DNA from: Nitrospira sp. BO4
GTDB lineage: Bacteria > Nitrospirota > Nitrospiria > Nitrospirales > Nitrospiraceae
DNA: 64,000 nucleotides
Direction of reading: 5' to 3'
Assembly: GCA_030144965.1 (NCBI GenBank)
Contig: JAMPUU010000022.1
Span: forward strand, 21,195-85,194
The first letter of the stretch is position 1; every line of letters begins with the position of its first letter. Positions 18,144 through 28,800 of this stretch are shown here, one piece after another. The position numbers and the translations under genes are program-made. The notes below the pieces were generated by a model. That model worked only from the letters and a program-made list of their open reading frames with translations, had not been told where the DNA came from and searched no databases.

Positions 18144-18998
18144 TCAGTACGGCACATCAACCGGCTTCCCACCTTTCGGCCAATCATGGATCTTGTCGGG
18201 AAAGTCCGGCCGAGGTTGCGTATTAATATAGGCTGCGACATCAAACGCCTCATCGTCCGTGACCGTCCACCCCCAGCCTCTCGGCATATTGGCTTTGATA
18301 TACGAGGCCGCCACGCTGATCCTCGCCATGCCCGCCCCGATGTTGTACGAACGCGGTCCCCACACAGGTGGCGCTGCCATCGTCCCTTGTCCATCGGAGC
18401 CATGGCAGAAAACACACTTCTGCTCGAACACCTTCTTGCCGTTGAGAGAATCAGGCTGGTGAGTCGATGTAATGCGTGGGATTCCGCGCCAGGGCACCGC
18501 GCTGCCGGGCGGCATCGTCTGAGAGAGCCATTCGATATACGCGACAATAGCCGTCAGTTTCACGCTGTCGGAAGGAAGAGGCTTGCCGTTCATGCTCCGT
18601 TCGAAACACTCGTTGATCCGTTCCGCGAGGGTCATCTGCCGTCCCGCACGCTCACGATACTGCGGATAGAGGGCGCTGATGCCGACGAATGACGCAGAAT
18701 TTGGGTTGAGTCCAGCATCCAAATGACAATTCGTGCAGTTGAGCGCATTCCCAACATACCGCTTCCCATACTCCTGGGTATCGACCACCATCTTGTATCC
18801 CAGCCGAATTTGCTCTCCTCTCAGATCACCGGGAATGGATTCAGGAGAAGGTGGGGCAAACAATGCGTTCATCGGCAACTCAGAATTGTGTGGAACGACC
18901 GACTCCTGATCCCCTGTCACTCGTGGGGTCGGCGTACAACTGATCGTCATCCACAAAGCAATAAGCAGTGTGCTACCCGCGATCATCTGTCTATTCAT
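18144..18998 (-). CDS. Dihaem cytochrome c, thiosulfate dehydrogenase (TsdA)-like
   Basis: A 284-residue exported dihaem cytochrome, possibly lipidated (ALWMTISC). Haem motifs are C88-T-N-C-H92 and C195-V-F-C-H199. The surrounding sequence follows the TsdA pattern: LNPNSASFVGISALYPQYRE, INECFERSMNGKPLP, PPVWGPRSYNIGAGM, IKANMPRGWG and a C-terminal WPKGGKPVDVPY. In TsdA a cysteine after the first haem is its distal ligand; C131 in INECFERSMNG is in the right place. TsdA oxidises thiosulfate to tetrathionate or the reverse. The lysine/methionine region for haem 2 (KANM) is not identical to characterised enzymes, so activity is uncertain. Confidence 0.78.
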   Translation of the reverse strand: MNRQMIAGSTLLIALWMTISCTPTPRVTGDQESVVPHNSELPMNALFAPPSPESIPGDLRGEQIRLGYKMVVDTQEYGKRYVGNALNCTNCHLDAGLNPNSASFVGISALYPQYRERAGRQMTLAERINECFERSMNGKPLPSDSVKLTAIVAYIEWLSQTMPPGSAVPWRGIPRITSTHQPDSLNGKKVFEQKCVFCHGSDGQGTMAAPPVWGPRSYNIGAGMARISVAASYIKANMPRGWGWTVTDDEAFDVAAYINTQPRPDFPDKIHDWPKGGKPVDVPY

Positions 18999-19107
18999 GA
19001 ATGAACCTCACCTGTTTCGTGTTGGGTGTTGGAGAGGACGGCTCCTCTGTCCAACCCTTTCTCTGTGGCATACCGTATGAGGCAGTTCCAGGCCATTGGA
19101 TTCAGCT

Positions 19108-19497
19108 TTATGGCTGTCCGCTTTGCCCGGCGCCCAACACGCGCACGTAGGCCAACACATCCCAGATTTCTTCATCGGAGAGGGAGTGTTTCCACGCACC
19201 CATGGCAGTGTTCGGTTTGCCGTCATGAATGCGCCGGAACAAGGTGCCGTCGAGTCGTTCTTGAACGACAGGCGAGGTGAGGTCTGCCGGAGGTGGGACA
19301 AGTTGGACACCCGGCGCTCCAGTCCCCTCGATACCATGACAACGGATACAGGTGTTCACGTAGATCTCGCGCCCACTGACTGGATCGCCGCCCTTCGCTA
19401 TGACAGCCAGCTCTTTCACTCCAGCATTGCTGAAGCCCAGCCCGATCGTGCCAGCCAGCAGAACGCAAAATACCATCATCCGTCCGGTGATAAGCAT
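19108..19497 (-). CDS. Monohaem cytochrome c
   Basis: A 129-residue exported cytochrome c with a signal peptide and one haem motif, CIRCH, at about residues 49-53. DGTLFRRIHDGKPNTAMGAW includes the likely Met ligand and repeats the pattern of the other small cytochromes in this block. AAAGGA lies 5 bases before the ATG at 19497. It is the first gene of the leftward cytochrome run, and the AT-richer DNA upstream probably holds promoters for both directions. Confidence 0.87.
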   Translation of the reverse strand: MLITGRMMVFCVLLAGTIGLGFSNAGVKELAVIAKGGDPVSGREIYVNTCIRCHGIEGTGAPGVQLVPPPADLTSPVVQERLDGTLFRRIHDGKPNTAMGAWKHSLSDEEIWDVLAYVRVLGAGQSGQP

Positions 19498-19802
19498 CCT
19501 TGTCCTTTCAATGGAAAACTCTGCGATCACTGTGCCATCTCCATCAAATGCCACATGATAGCTTTCTCTTTATTTATTGCCAACTTAGAATGATTTGTTA
19601 TGATGACACGGAAAAAATTGGAGCAAAAATGGCGACAAACACCCCAGAGTATCTTGGCCTACTGACGCAGGATGCCCCAGCCATAAATTGCTGGTTGTGG
19701 GAATGTCAGAAATTCTTTCAACTTATGATTAAACGCACTACGCTATGCATCTGGTGGACTGATAATAAGATAGTAGATACTTCTCCTTATCAACTCTCAT
19801 AG
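19498..19802. other. Divergent, AT-richer promoter region between cytochromes and NRPS
   Basis: These 305 bases separate the leftward cytochrome block from the rightward megasynthetase and are visibly richer in A and T than the surroundings. An open frame on the plus strand has no recognisable product or ribosome binding site. The region is best read as regulatory, with the promoter-like element reported separately. Confidence 0.5.
19577..19604 (+). promoter_or_regulatory. Sigma70-like promoter upstream of the NRPS
   Basis: TTGCCA and TATGAT are separated by 16 bases, each differing from the sigma70 consensus at one position. It points toward the megasynthetase gene about 200 bases downstream, implying a long leader. 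No operator is recognisable. Confidence 0.4.
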
Positions 19803-22800
19803 ATGTCAAAACCTCCGCCTCCGTCTGTTTACAATCTGGCTGATCTCTTTGAGTTTCGTTGCCGGAGCAACCAGAATGCGCTTGCCTATGCCGTTGTTCG
19901 TGGCAACCTCCAGCTTGAGAATCAACTGACCTATAGCCAGCTTGAACGCACCGTGCGTCTGCTTGCCGACCGGCTTGCATGCCAGGTTCCACCAGGAACA
20001 CGAACCCTTCTTCTCTACCCACAGGGGCTCGACGTCGTCTGCGCGTTTTGGGCATGTGTCCGAGCCGGTCTCGTTCCGGTTCCTGCTCCTACACCCGATC
20101 CTGTGAGACGGAAGCATAGTCTGCCAAGACTTCGCGCTATTATCGAAGATGCCCAAGTATCGCTGGTGCTCACAACTTTAGAGATCGAGACTTTGTCTTC
20201 GGGGTTCTCACTTGCCAAGGAAGTCGGACAGATCACGTGGATGGCGACGGATCAACCCTACGATCCTGCCGATCCGGTTGAATTGCCACAACCCACACGC
20301 ACGGCCCTTGCCTATCTGCAATATACCTCGGGATCGACGGCCACTCCTCGCGGCGTCATGGTCGATCATGGCAATGTGCTCGCCCACTGCAAGGCCTTGA
20401 GCGTGGCCGGAGCCGTGTCGGACGACAGCCGGTCCCTCTGCTGGTTACCCTACTTCCATGACTATGGACTGCTACACGGAATCATTGCCCCGTTCTATGC
20501 CGGCATTCCCGCCTACCTGATGTCACCCGTCACGTTTCTGCGGCGGCCACTGCGTTGGCTTGAGGCGGTCTCCCGATTTGCCATTACTCATAGCGGCGGG
20601 CCGAACTTTTCCTATGAGGCGTGTCTGCGGGCTGTACGGCAACAAGACAGATGGGAAGCTGATTTGAGTACATGGATGGTCGCCAGTTGCGGCGCGGAGC
20701 CCATCCATGCGGATACGGTTGAGCAGTTTACCAATACCTTCGGTCCGCGCGGCTTCCGGCGAACCGCATTTGCGCCGGCATATGGGCTCGCTGAAGCCAC
20801 ATTGCTGGTGACCATGAAGCGGGTAGGTGCGGAACCGACATTCTTGAAGGTTGAGGCGGAGGCATTGACGGAGTCGATCATCAAAGTGTCCTCCGCGTCG
20901 GACAAAGCAATTCGGACACTGGTCGGGTGCGGAGAACCCCTGGAAGAGACGTGCATCAAGATTGTGCATCCTGCTACCCACAAGGAGTGCCGGCCGGATG
21001 AGGTAGGAGAGGTGTGGATCGCGGGTTCTGGGATCGCCGCCGGTTACTGGGAGAAACAGGAAGAAACGAACGTCACATTCAAAGCAACCGTGGCCGGATC
21101 AGGTGATGATCCCTATTTGCGGACCGGTGATCTTGGATTCCTCCACCGCGGAGAGCTGTTCCTGACCGGTCGCCTCAAAGACCTGATCATCGTGCGGGGA
21201 CGCAACTATTACCCTCATGATTTGGAGTGGACTGCCGGGCAGGCTCACCCGGGCTTGCGGCAAGGATGTGGGGCGGCATTCTCGATCGAGGGGGAGACCG
21301 GAGAGTGGGTGGTGCTGGTCCATGAGATTGAGAAGCAGCTGTCCGAATCGGATATCACCGAGGTGATGAGCTGTGTCCGTCGCGCATTGGCTGACGAGTA
21401 TGAGCTGGAAATTCACAGTGTTGTGCTGATCAAGGCTGGAACGATCCCAAGGACCTCCAGCGGAAAAATTCAGCGGCACGCCTGCAAAGCCTCGTTTGAA
21501 GCCGGTCAGCTTACCGTGGTCGCAGCGAGTACGCTGAGCACAACGATCGAAGCTCAGAACGGTAGGGCGCTGGGCGGAATTCCTGAAACGACGGTCGAGA
21601 AACAGCTGGCGGAGATCTGGCAGGAAGTGCTTGGAGGGCCTCCGCCGCGTCGTGATGCCAACTTCTTTGCATCCGGAGGCAATTCTCTCCTGGCCGCGCA
21701 GGTTGTGGAGCGAATCGTCGACGTGTTTCATGCCCAACTCTCTCTCAGTGTTGTGTTTGAATGTCCGACATTCTCCGATCTCGCCGCTCGTATCACTAAA
21801 ATGAGTGCCGGTCTGAATCAGGCACACACAGGCATGGAGGGAGGTGGAGGCCCGGATGACAGCGACCGCATGCAGGCTCCTCTCACATCGCTGTTACCGC
21901 GCTCAACAAGAGAAGGCCGGATACCACTGAGCTCCTCGCAGCAGCGACTTTGGTTTTTGGAACAGGTCCACCCGGAAAGCGCCATTAATCATATTTCCAT
22001 GCGTGTGCGCATACGAGGACCCGTCAGCCCCGAAGTGTTGGAGCAGTCGGTGCAGGAAATCATGCGCCGGCACGAAATTCTTCGAACTCGGTTCGGATCG
22101 GAAAAAGGAGAGGGATACGCGGAAGTATGCTCCGATATGAAGCTCACGATAGGACGACATGATTTCCAAACCCTGAGCCAGAGTGAGCGAGAAATCGAGG
22201 TCCGGCAGTTCCTACGAACGGAAGCCGGCCGACCCTTTGATCTCAGACGGGGACCGTTGTTCAGGATGGCGCTGCTGGCGCTTGATCGGGACGTGCATGT
22301 CCTGGCGCTGACATTCCACCGCCTCGTCGCAGACGGCTGGTCTCTGCGTATTTTTTGTAAAGAACTGGCCCTTCTCTGGGAAGCCGGGGGCGACGCTCGA
22401 GGGGCGGGACTGTCCAAGTCTCACGTTCAGTACACAGACTTTGCCGATTGGCAGCGAATCAGGCTTGATCAAGGCCTTCGCGAGGTACATCGCGAATATT
22501 GGACCAGGCAGTTGAGCGGTGCCCGGCCGCCCGCTGAATTACCTGCCGACCGTCCACGGCCGAAGGTGCGGACGTTTGAGGGAGCCGTGCGGTCACGGCC
22601 GCTTTCAGCAGGACTTGCAGGCGCCTTGGATCTCTTCTGTCAACGGCAGAGTGCGACCAGATTCATGGTGTTGTATGCCGTCTTTGTGACGTGGCTACAT
22701 CGCTACACGCAGGAGTCCGACGTCGTGATCGGCTCGGTGGTGGCCGACAGGCGTCGTAGAGAGCTCGAAGATATGATGGGGTATTGCGTCAATACCGTGG

Positions 22801-25800
22801 CGCTTCGGGCTCAACTTTCCGACGGACTGACGGGACACGGTCTGTTGAAACACATACGCCGGGTGGTGGCGGATGCCTATGATCATCAGGAACTCCCGTT
22901 TGAGGAGGTGATCGAGACGCTGTCATTACAACGCGAGAGACAGCTTTCCCCGCTTTTTAACGTGATGCTTGTCTGCGAAGACGACCCGTTGTCGACGTTT
23001 AAGGTCAGAAATATTGAGGCATCCCACCTCTCCTGGGAACCGACTGCGTCGGAGTTTGACCTCGTGCTGATGTTGGTCAACAAGGTGCACGGATTGGAAT
23101 TGGCGTTTCTCTACGACCGCGCGATCTTTGATGAGTCGACGATCCATCGGATGTTGGGACAGATCGAGACGCTTCTTGAGGAATTCATCAAGAGGCCTGA
23201 AGCCCGTCTTGTTGAACTCTCATGGCTAACGCCTGAAGAGCACCGCCAGATGCTCCTCCAATGGAATCGGCCGACAACCCCCGTTCCGTGTTCTTCCGGT
23301 ATCCATGCGCTCATCGAGGCACAGGTAGAGCGAACTCCTCATGCAGCAGCGGTCACGTGCGGGGGCCAGTCCGTCAGCTATCAAGAGTTGAACCGGCGAG
23401 CGAATCGAGTGGCCCGCGCCTTACAGAAGTTGGGAGTTCGTGCCGACCTTCCAGTCGGTCTTTGTGTCGAGCGTTCGGTAGACGGTCTTGTGGGGCTCCT
23501 TGGCATTCTCAAAGCAGGGGGAGGCTACGTTCCCCTGGATCCATCCTTCCCCGGTCACCGCCTCCAGCTCATGCTGGAGGATGCGAAGATTTCTATCGTC
23601 TTGACTCAGCGGCATCTTGGCAGCCATTTACAAGGTTATACCGGCCACATCTGTGACCTGGAGACCATCGGTCGATCCGCAGTACGTGGAGAGGACGAGA
23701 ATCTCGCCGTTTCAATCTCCCCAGATCAACTCGCGTATATCATGTACACCTCCGGTTCGACCGGGCAGCCAAAAGGCGTGGCGGTAACACACCGCAATCT
23801 AGTGACGTCTCTTCATGCCAGACTTCTTTATTATCGGGAACAGGTATCCCGGTTCTTGCTGACGTTCTCCCTGGCCTTTGATGGGTCCGTGACGGGTATC
23901 TTTTGGACACTGATGGAGGGAGGGGAGTTAATCATTCCTTCAGAGGCCGCCCATCGCAGTCCGACAGAGCTTGCCACGCTTATCGCGCATCACCGCATCT
24001 CGCATGTTGTGTGGGTGCCTTCCTTGTATCAAGCCGTGCTCGGTGAGGCCGTGAATGCTCAGTTAGAATCTCTTCGCATCGTCGTGACTGCCGGCGAGAG
24101 CCTTCCCATTGAACTCGTGAGAAGGCACTACCAATTCCTGCCCCACGCGAAGCTCTTCAACGAGTATGGGCCGACGGAAGCGACCGTCTGGTGCAGCGTG
24201 TATCAAACGACTCGCGAGGAGACAGGAGCCCGTGTGCCGATCGGAAAATCGATCGATACGATGCAGCTCTATGTCCTGGATACGCGCCTGCAGCCGATGC
24301 CGGTTGGGGTGCCGGGCGAGCTCTACGTCGCAGGGGATGGCCTGGCCCGCGGGTATGTGAACCAACCTCTGTTGACCCACGAGCGGTTTCTCGTAAATCC
24401 TTTCGTGACCGGTTCCAGGCTGTACCGAACCGGAGATCTGGCTCGGTGTCGCGAGGACGGCAATGTGGAGTTTCTTGGACGGATGGATCAGCAGGTCAAG
24501 CTGCGTGGCTATCGGATCGAACTGGGCGAAGTCGAATATGCGCTGAGCAACTTCCCGGGCGTCTATCAGACGGCGGTGCTGCTTCGACAGGATAAACCGG
24601 ACCAGCATCGGTTGGTCGCCTATGTCACCGGGCAGCATTCGCTCAAAGAACGCCTCGAACAGATTCGGAGTTATCTCCTCTCGCGATTACCGCACTATAT
24701 GGTGCCCTCGGTCATTCTGTGGGTGGAAGCGATGCCGCTCACTGCGACGGGAAAAGCGAATCGCGGCGCTCTTCCCGCCACCGAAGATTCAGCCGGCCAA
24801 ACCGCAGCCAAGATTGCTCCGACGAATCAGGTCGAAGAATCGTTGGCTGAGCTGTGGAAGTCCGTTCTTGCAGTACCGGAAGCCGGCATTCAGGACAATT
24901 TCTTCGAACGAGGAGGCCACTCTCTGTTGGCTACTCAGCTCGTCTCCCGCATACGCGAGCTCTTTGAGGTAGACATCCCTCTCCCGCTGCTTTTTGAGCG
25001 ACCCACTATCCAAGCCTTGGCCGAAGCCGTGACGCGTTTACGCGATCAGGAACAGAAAGTTTCCGTGCTTCCACCGATCATTCAGGTTCCCAGAGATCGG
25101 CCGCTCCCTCTCTCCTATTCTCAGCAACGGATGTGGCTGATGTATCGGTTGGCCCCTGAGAGCACGGCCTATAATATGCCGTTCGCGTCGCGGCAGATGG
25201 GACGGCTCAACAAATCGGCCCTCCGGAGTACGATCGATGCCATCTGTAAACGCCATGAAGCTTTTCGAACGACGTTCGTGATGACGGGTGAGGGGCCGGT
25301 CCAGATCATTAGTCCCTTTCAATCCCCTCATTGGACCGAAGTCGATCTGACACAGCTCCCCCACGAGCAGCGACAGCAGCAGGCGGCTCGGCTTGTGGAG
25401 CAGGAGGCGAGCCAGCCGTTCGATCTTGAGAAGGGTCCGCTCGCGAGGTTCCTATTGATTGCGATCGAGCCCGATGATCATGTGCTGGTGCTCACGATGC
25501 ATCATATTATCGGTGATCAGTGGTCGTTCGGAATCATCGGGCATGAGTTTGCAGTGTTCTACAATGCGTTTTGCTGCGGAGAGATTCCCTCTGCAAAGCC
25601 GATCCCGCTTCAGTATGCTGACTATGCGGTGTGGCAGCGGCGTTGTCTCACCGACGATCGGCTCAGGGCCCAGGCAGATTACTGGCAGAAGAAGCTGGCA
25701 GGTCTTTCCAGGCTTTCCTTGCCGACCGATTACCCACGGCCAGCGGCGCAAACATTCAACGGCTCACATTGCATGCTTGAATGGCCCGCGTCGTTGATCG

Positions 25801-28800
25801 ATCGTCTGAAGCAATTCAGCGCGGAACACAATGCAACGGTGTTCATGACCCTGCTGGCCTGCTTTCAAGTTCTTTTGAGTCGCTATTCCGGACAACACGA
25901 TGTCGCGGTGGGGTCTCCCATTGCCAACCGGACTCAATCTGCGGTCGAATCGATCATCGGTTCGTTCGTCAACACCCTGGTGCTGCGTACCGATCTCTCC
26001 GGCGATCCGACGTTCGTCGAACTGGTAGCGCAGGTCCGCGAAACGGCGTTAGGCGCCTATGCCAATCAGGACTTTCCGTTCGATAAATTGGTCGAGACGA
26101 TGCACTCGTCCCGCGACCATAGCTCGGCCCCACTGGTGCAAGTCCTCTTCAATCTGCCGAACGCTCCCATCGGAGAGATCGACGTCCATGGTTTGAGCTG
26201 GGTGCCGTTCGAAGTGGAGACGCAAGCCGCACAATTCGATTTGAGCTTGACGATCGATACGGAGATCTCCCGCAAAGCTTATTTGACCTTCAATACCGAT
26301 CTCTTTCAGCCTCAGACCGCTGAGCGTATGTTGGGACAATACAAAGCCCTGCTTCAGAGCGCCTTGGGCAATCCCAAATCCAGGCTTTCCGAGCTTCCGA
26401 CGCTCACGGAACCCGAGCGCAAGCAGATGTTGCAGGACTGGAACTGCACGCAACAAGACTATCCGCAGTCCGAATGTTTCCCGCAGCTGTTTGAATGCCA
26501 GGCCGAGAGGACGCCCGACGCCGTCGCCTTGTCGATGGGACAGAAGGCGCTGCGGTACGGTGAGCTTAATGCCCGTGCGAATCAGCTGGCGCGCTATCTC
26601 CAAACACTGGGCGTTCGCCCCGGTGTGACGGTCGGCATTGGTCTTGAGCGATCGCTGGAGATGGTCGTTGCGCTGATGGGGGTGCTCAAAGCCGGTGGCA
26701 CCTACGTGCCGCTCGATCCTGAGTATCCACGGGATCGGCTTCGGTTCATGACAGAGGATGCATCGGTCGTGGTCCTGCTTACATCCGAAGAACTATCCGA
26801 TCGGTTTGATGCCCGGACCTGCCGTGTGCTGTGTCTCGATCGAGAGTGGGAACGGATCGCACAACAGGTCGACAATAATCTTCCCCCGATCGCGACGCCT
26901 CAAGATCTCGCGTATATTCTTTACACATCGGGATCGACGGGACAGCCCAAAGGGGTGGAAGTTCCTCACCGGGCGCTTCTGAATTTCTTGTGCTCGATAC
27001 GACGAGAACCGGGATGTTCTACTCAAGATATCCTGTTATCCGTCACGACACTGTCCTTCGATATTGCCGGGCTGGAGCTGTATGTCCCGTTGCTGGTCGG
27101 CGCCCGTGTCGAGATCGCCGATCGCGCGGTGACGATGGACGGGAGGCAATTACGTGCCCTCTGCGAAGCCGTCCAGCCGACGATCATGCAAGCAACCCCT
27201 GCAACATGGCGAATGTTGATCGAGGCGGGTTGGTTGGGCAGTCAGAAACTGACGGTGCTGTGCGGAGGGGAAGCCCTTCCTCCAGACCTTGCGACGTCGT
27301 TGCGAGATCGCAGCTCCGCCCTGTGGAATATGTATGGTCCGACTGAAACCACGATTTGGTCCACGATCGAGAAAATAGAACGCACGGATCAGGAAATTAC
27401 CATTGGGCGGCCGATTGCCAACACAGACGTGTATATCTTGGATCACTTCCTCCAGCCGGTTCCCATCGGGGTTGCCGGGGAACTCTATATCGGAGGCCAC
27501 GGGTTAGCCAGAGGGTATCGTGGACGGCCCGAGTTGACGCAGGACCGGTTCATCCATCATCCATTTTCAACCGATTCCCTCGCGAAATTGTACCGAACGG
27601 GAGATTTGGCTCGTTATCGAGCCGATGGACGCATCGTGCATCTGGGACGATTGGATCATCAGGTCAAGATTAGAGGGTTCAGGGTCGAATTAGGCGACAT
27701 CGAAACGGCCTTGAGCCGCCATCCAGCAGTCCGTCAGGCCGTGGTAACGGCGCGGGAAGATCCGCATGGTAATAAGCAGTTAGTGGCGTATGTGGTCTTC
27801 CAGGATGGCTCTGCTCCAAACCAGATGGAACTTCGCTCGTTTCTGCGGGCTGAGATTCCGGAATATATGGTTCCCTCGCTTTTCATCTCTCTGAGCGCCA
27901 TGCCTTTGACGGCCAATAACAAGGTCGACAGGAAAGCCTTACCGGCCCCGGCCTCCACCCTCTCAAGTGATGCGGTTTATGTCGCACCGAGCGCTCAAAT
28001 AGATGTACAAATGGCTGCCTTGTGGCAGCAGGTATTCGGAATCAACACTGTCGGCCTTCACGACAACTTCTTCGATCTCGGCGGTCATTCGCTTAAAGCC
28101 GCTCAGCTCTTCTATCTCATTGAACAGGTATACGGCCGACATCTTCCGCTTTCTACATTGTTTCAGGCACCCACTATCGCCAGTCTCACATCACTCCTTG
28201 CCCAGGAACAATCGTCATCACCATGGCAATCGCTGGTCACCATTCATCCCAACGGGTCGTCTGTCCCTGTCTTTTTGATTCCGGGTATCGGAGGGGATGT
28301 GTTGTGGTTCGCTCAGTTGGCGAGGTTACTGAGTCGGACTCATCCGGTGTACGGCTTTCAAGCCCGAGGTTTCGACGGAAAAGCGGAACCGTTTGACTCT
28401 GTGACGGAGATGGCAAAACAGTACGTCGCTGAAATCCGTACGTGTTTCCCAAAAGGGCCCTATGCGATCGTTGGCACATGCATTGGCGGATTAGTCGCCT
28501 ATGAGATGGCCCAGCGATTGGTGGCTCAAGGCGAGTCGGTTACCCTGGTTATTATGAACAGCTGGCACCCAAGTTCGTATCGCTCAGATGCAACTGAGCA
28601 CCCTCGCCCACTGCCATTGCCGCTGGCTGTTCTCTGGCTGACCTGGCGCACTGTTGGAGACCTCCTGCGCAGACCAATGAACGAATGGTTGTCGGTCGTG
28701 CGACGGAAATGTGAGACGCTATGGTCCATTGTCAACGGGCCGACTGGGAATGAACGAAGACAGCAGCTCGGCAAACGTATCGAGGAGGCAATGTTCCATG

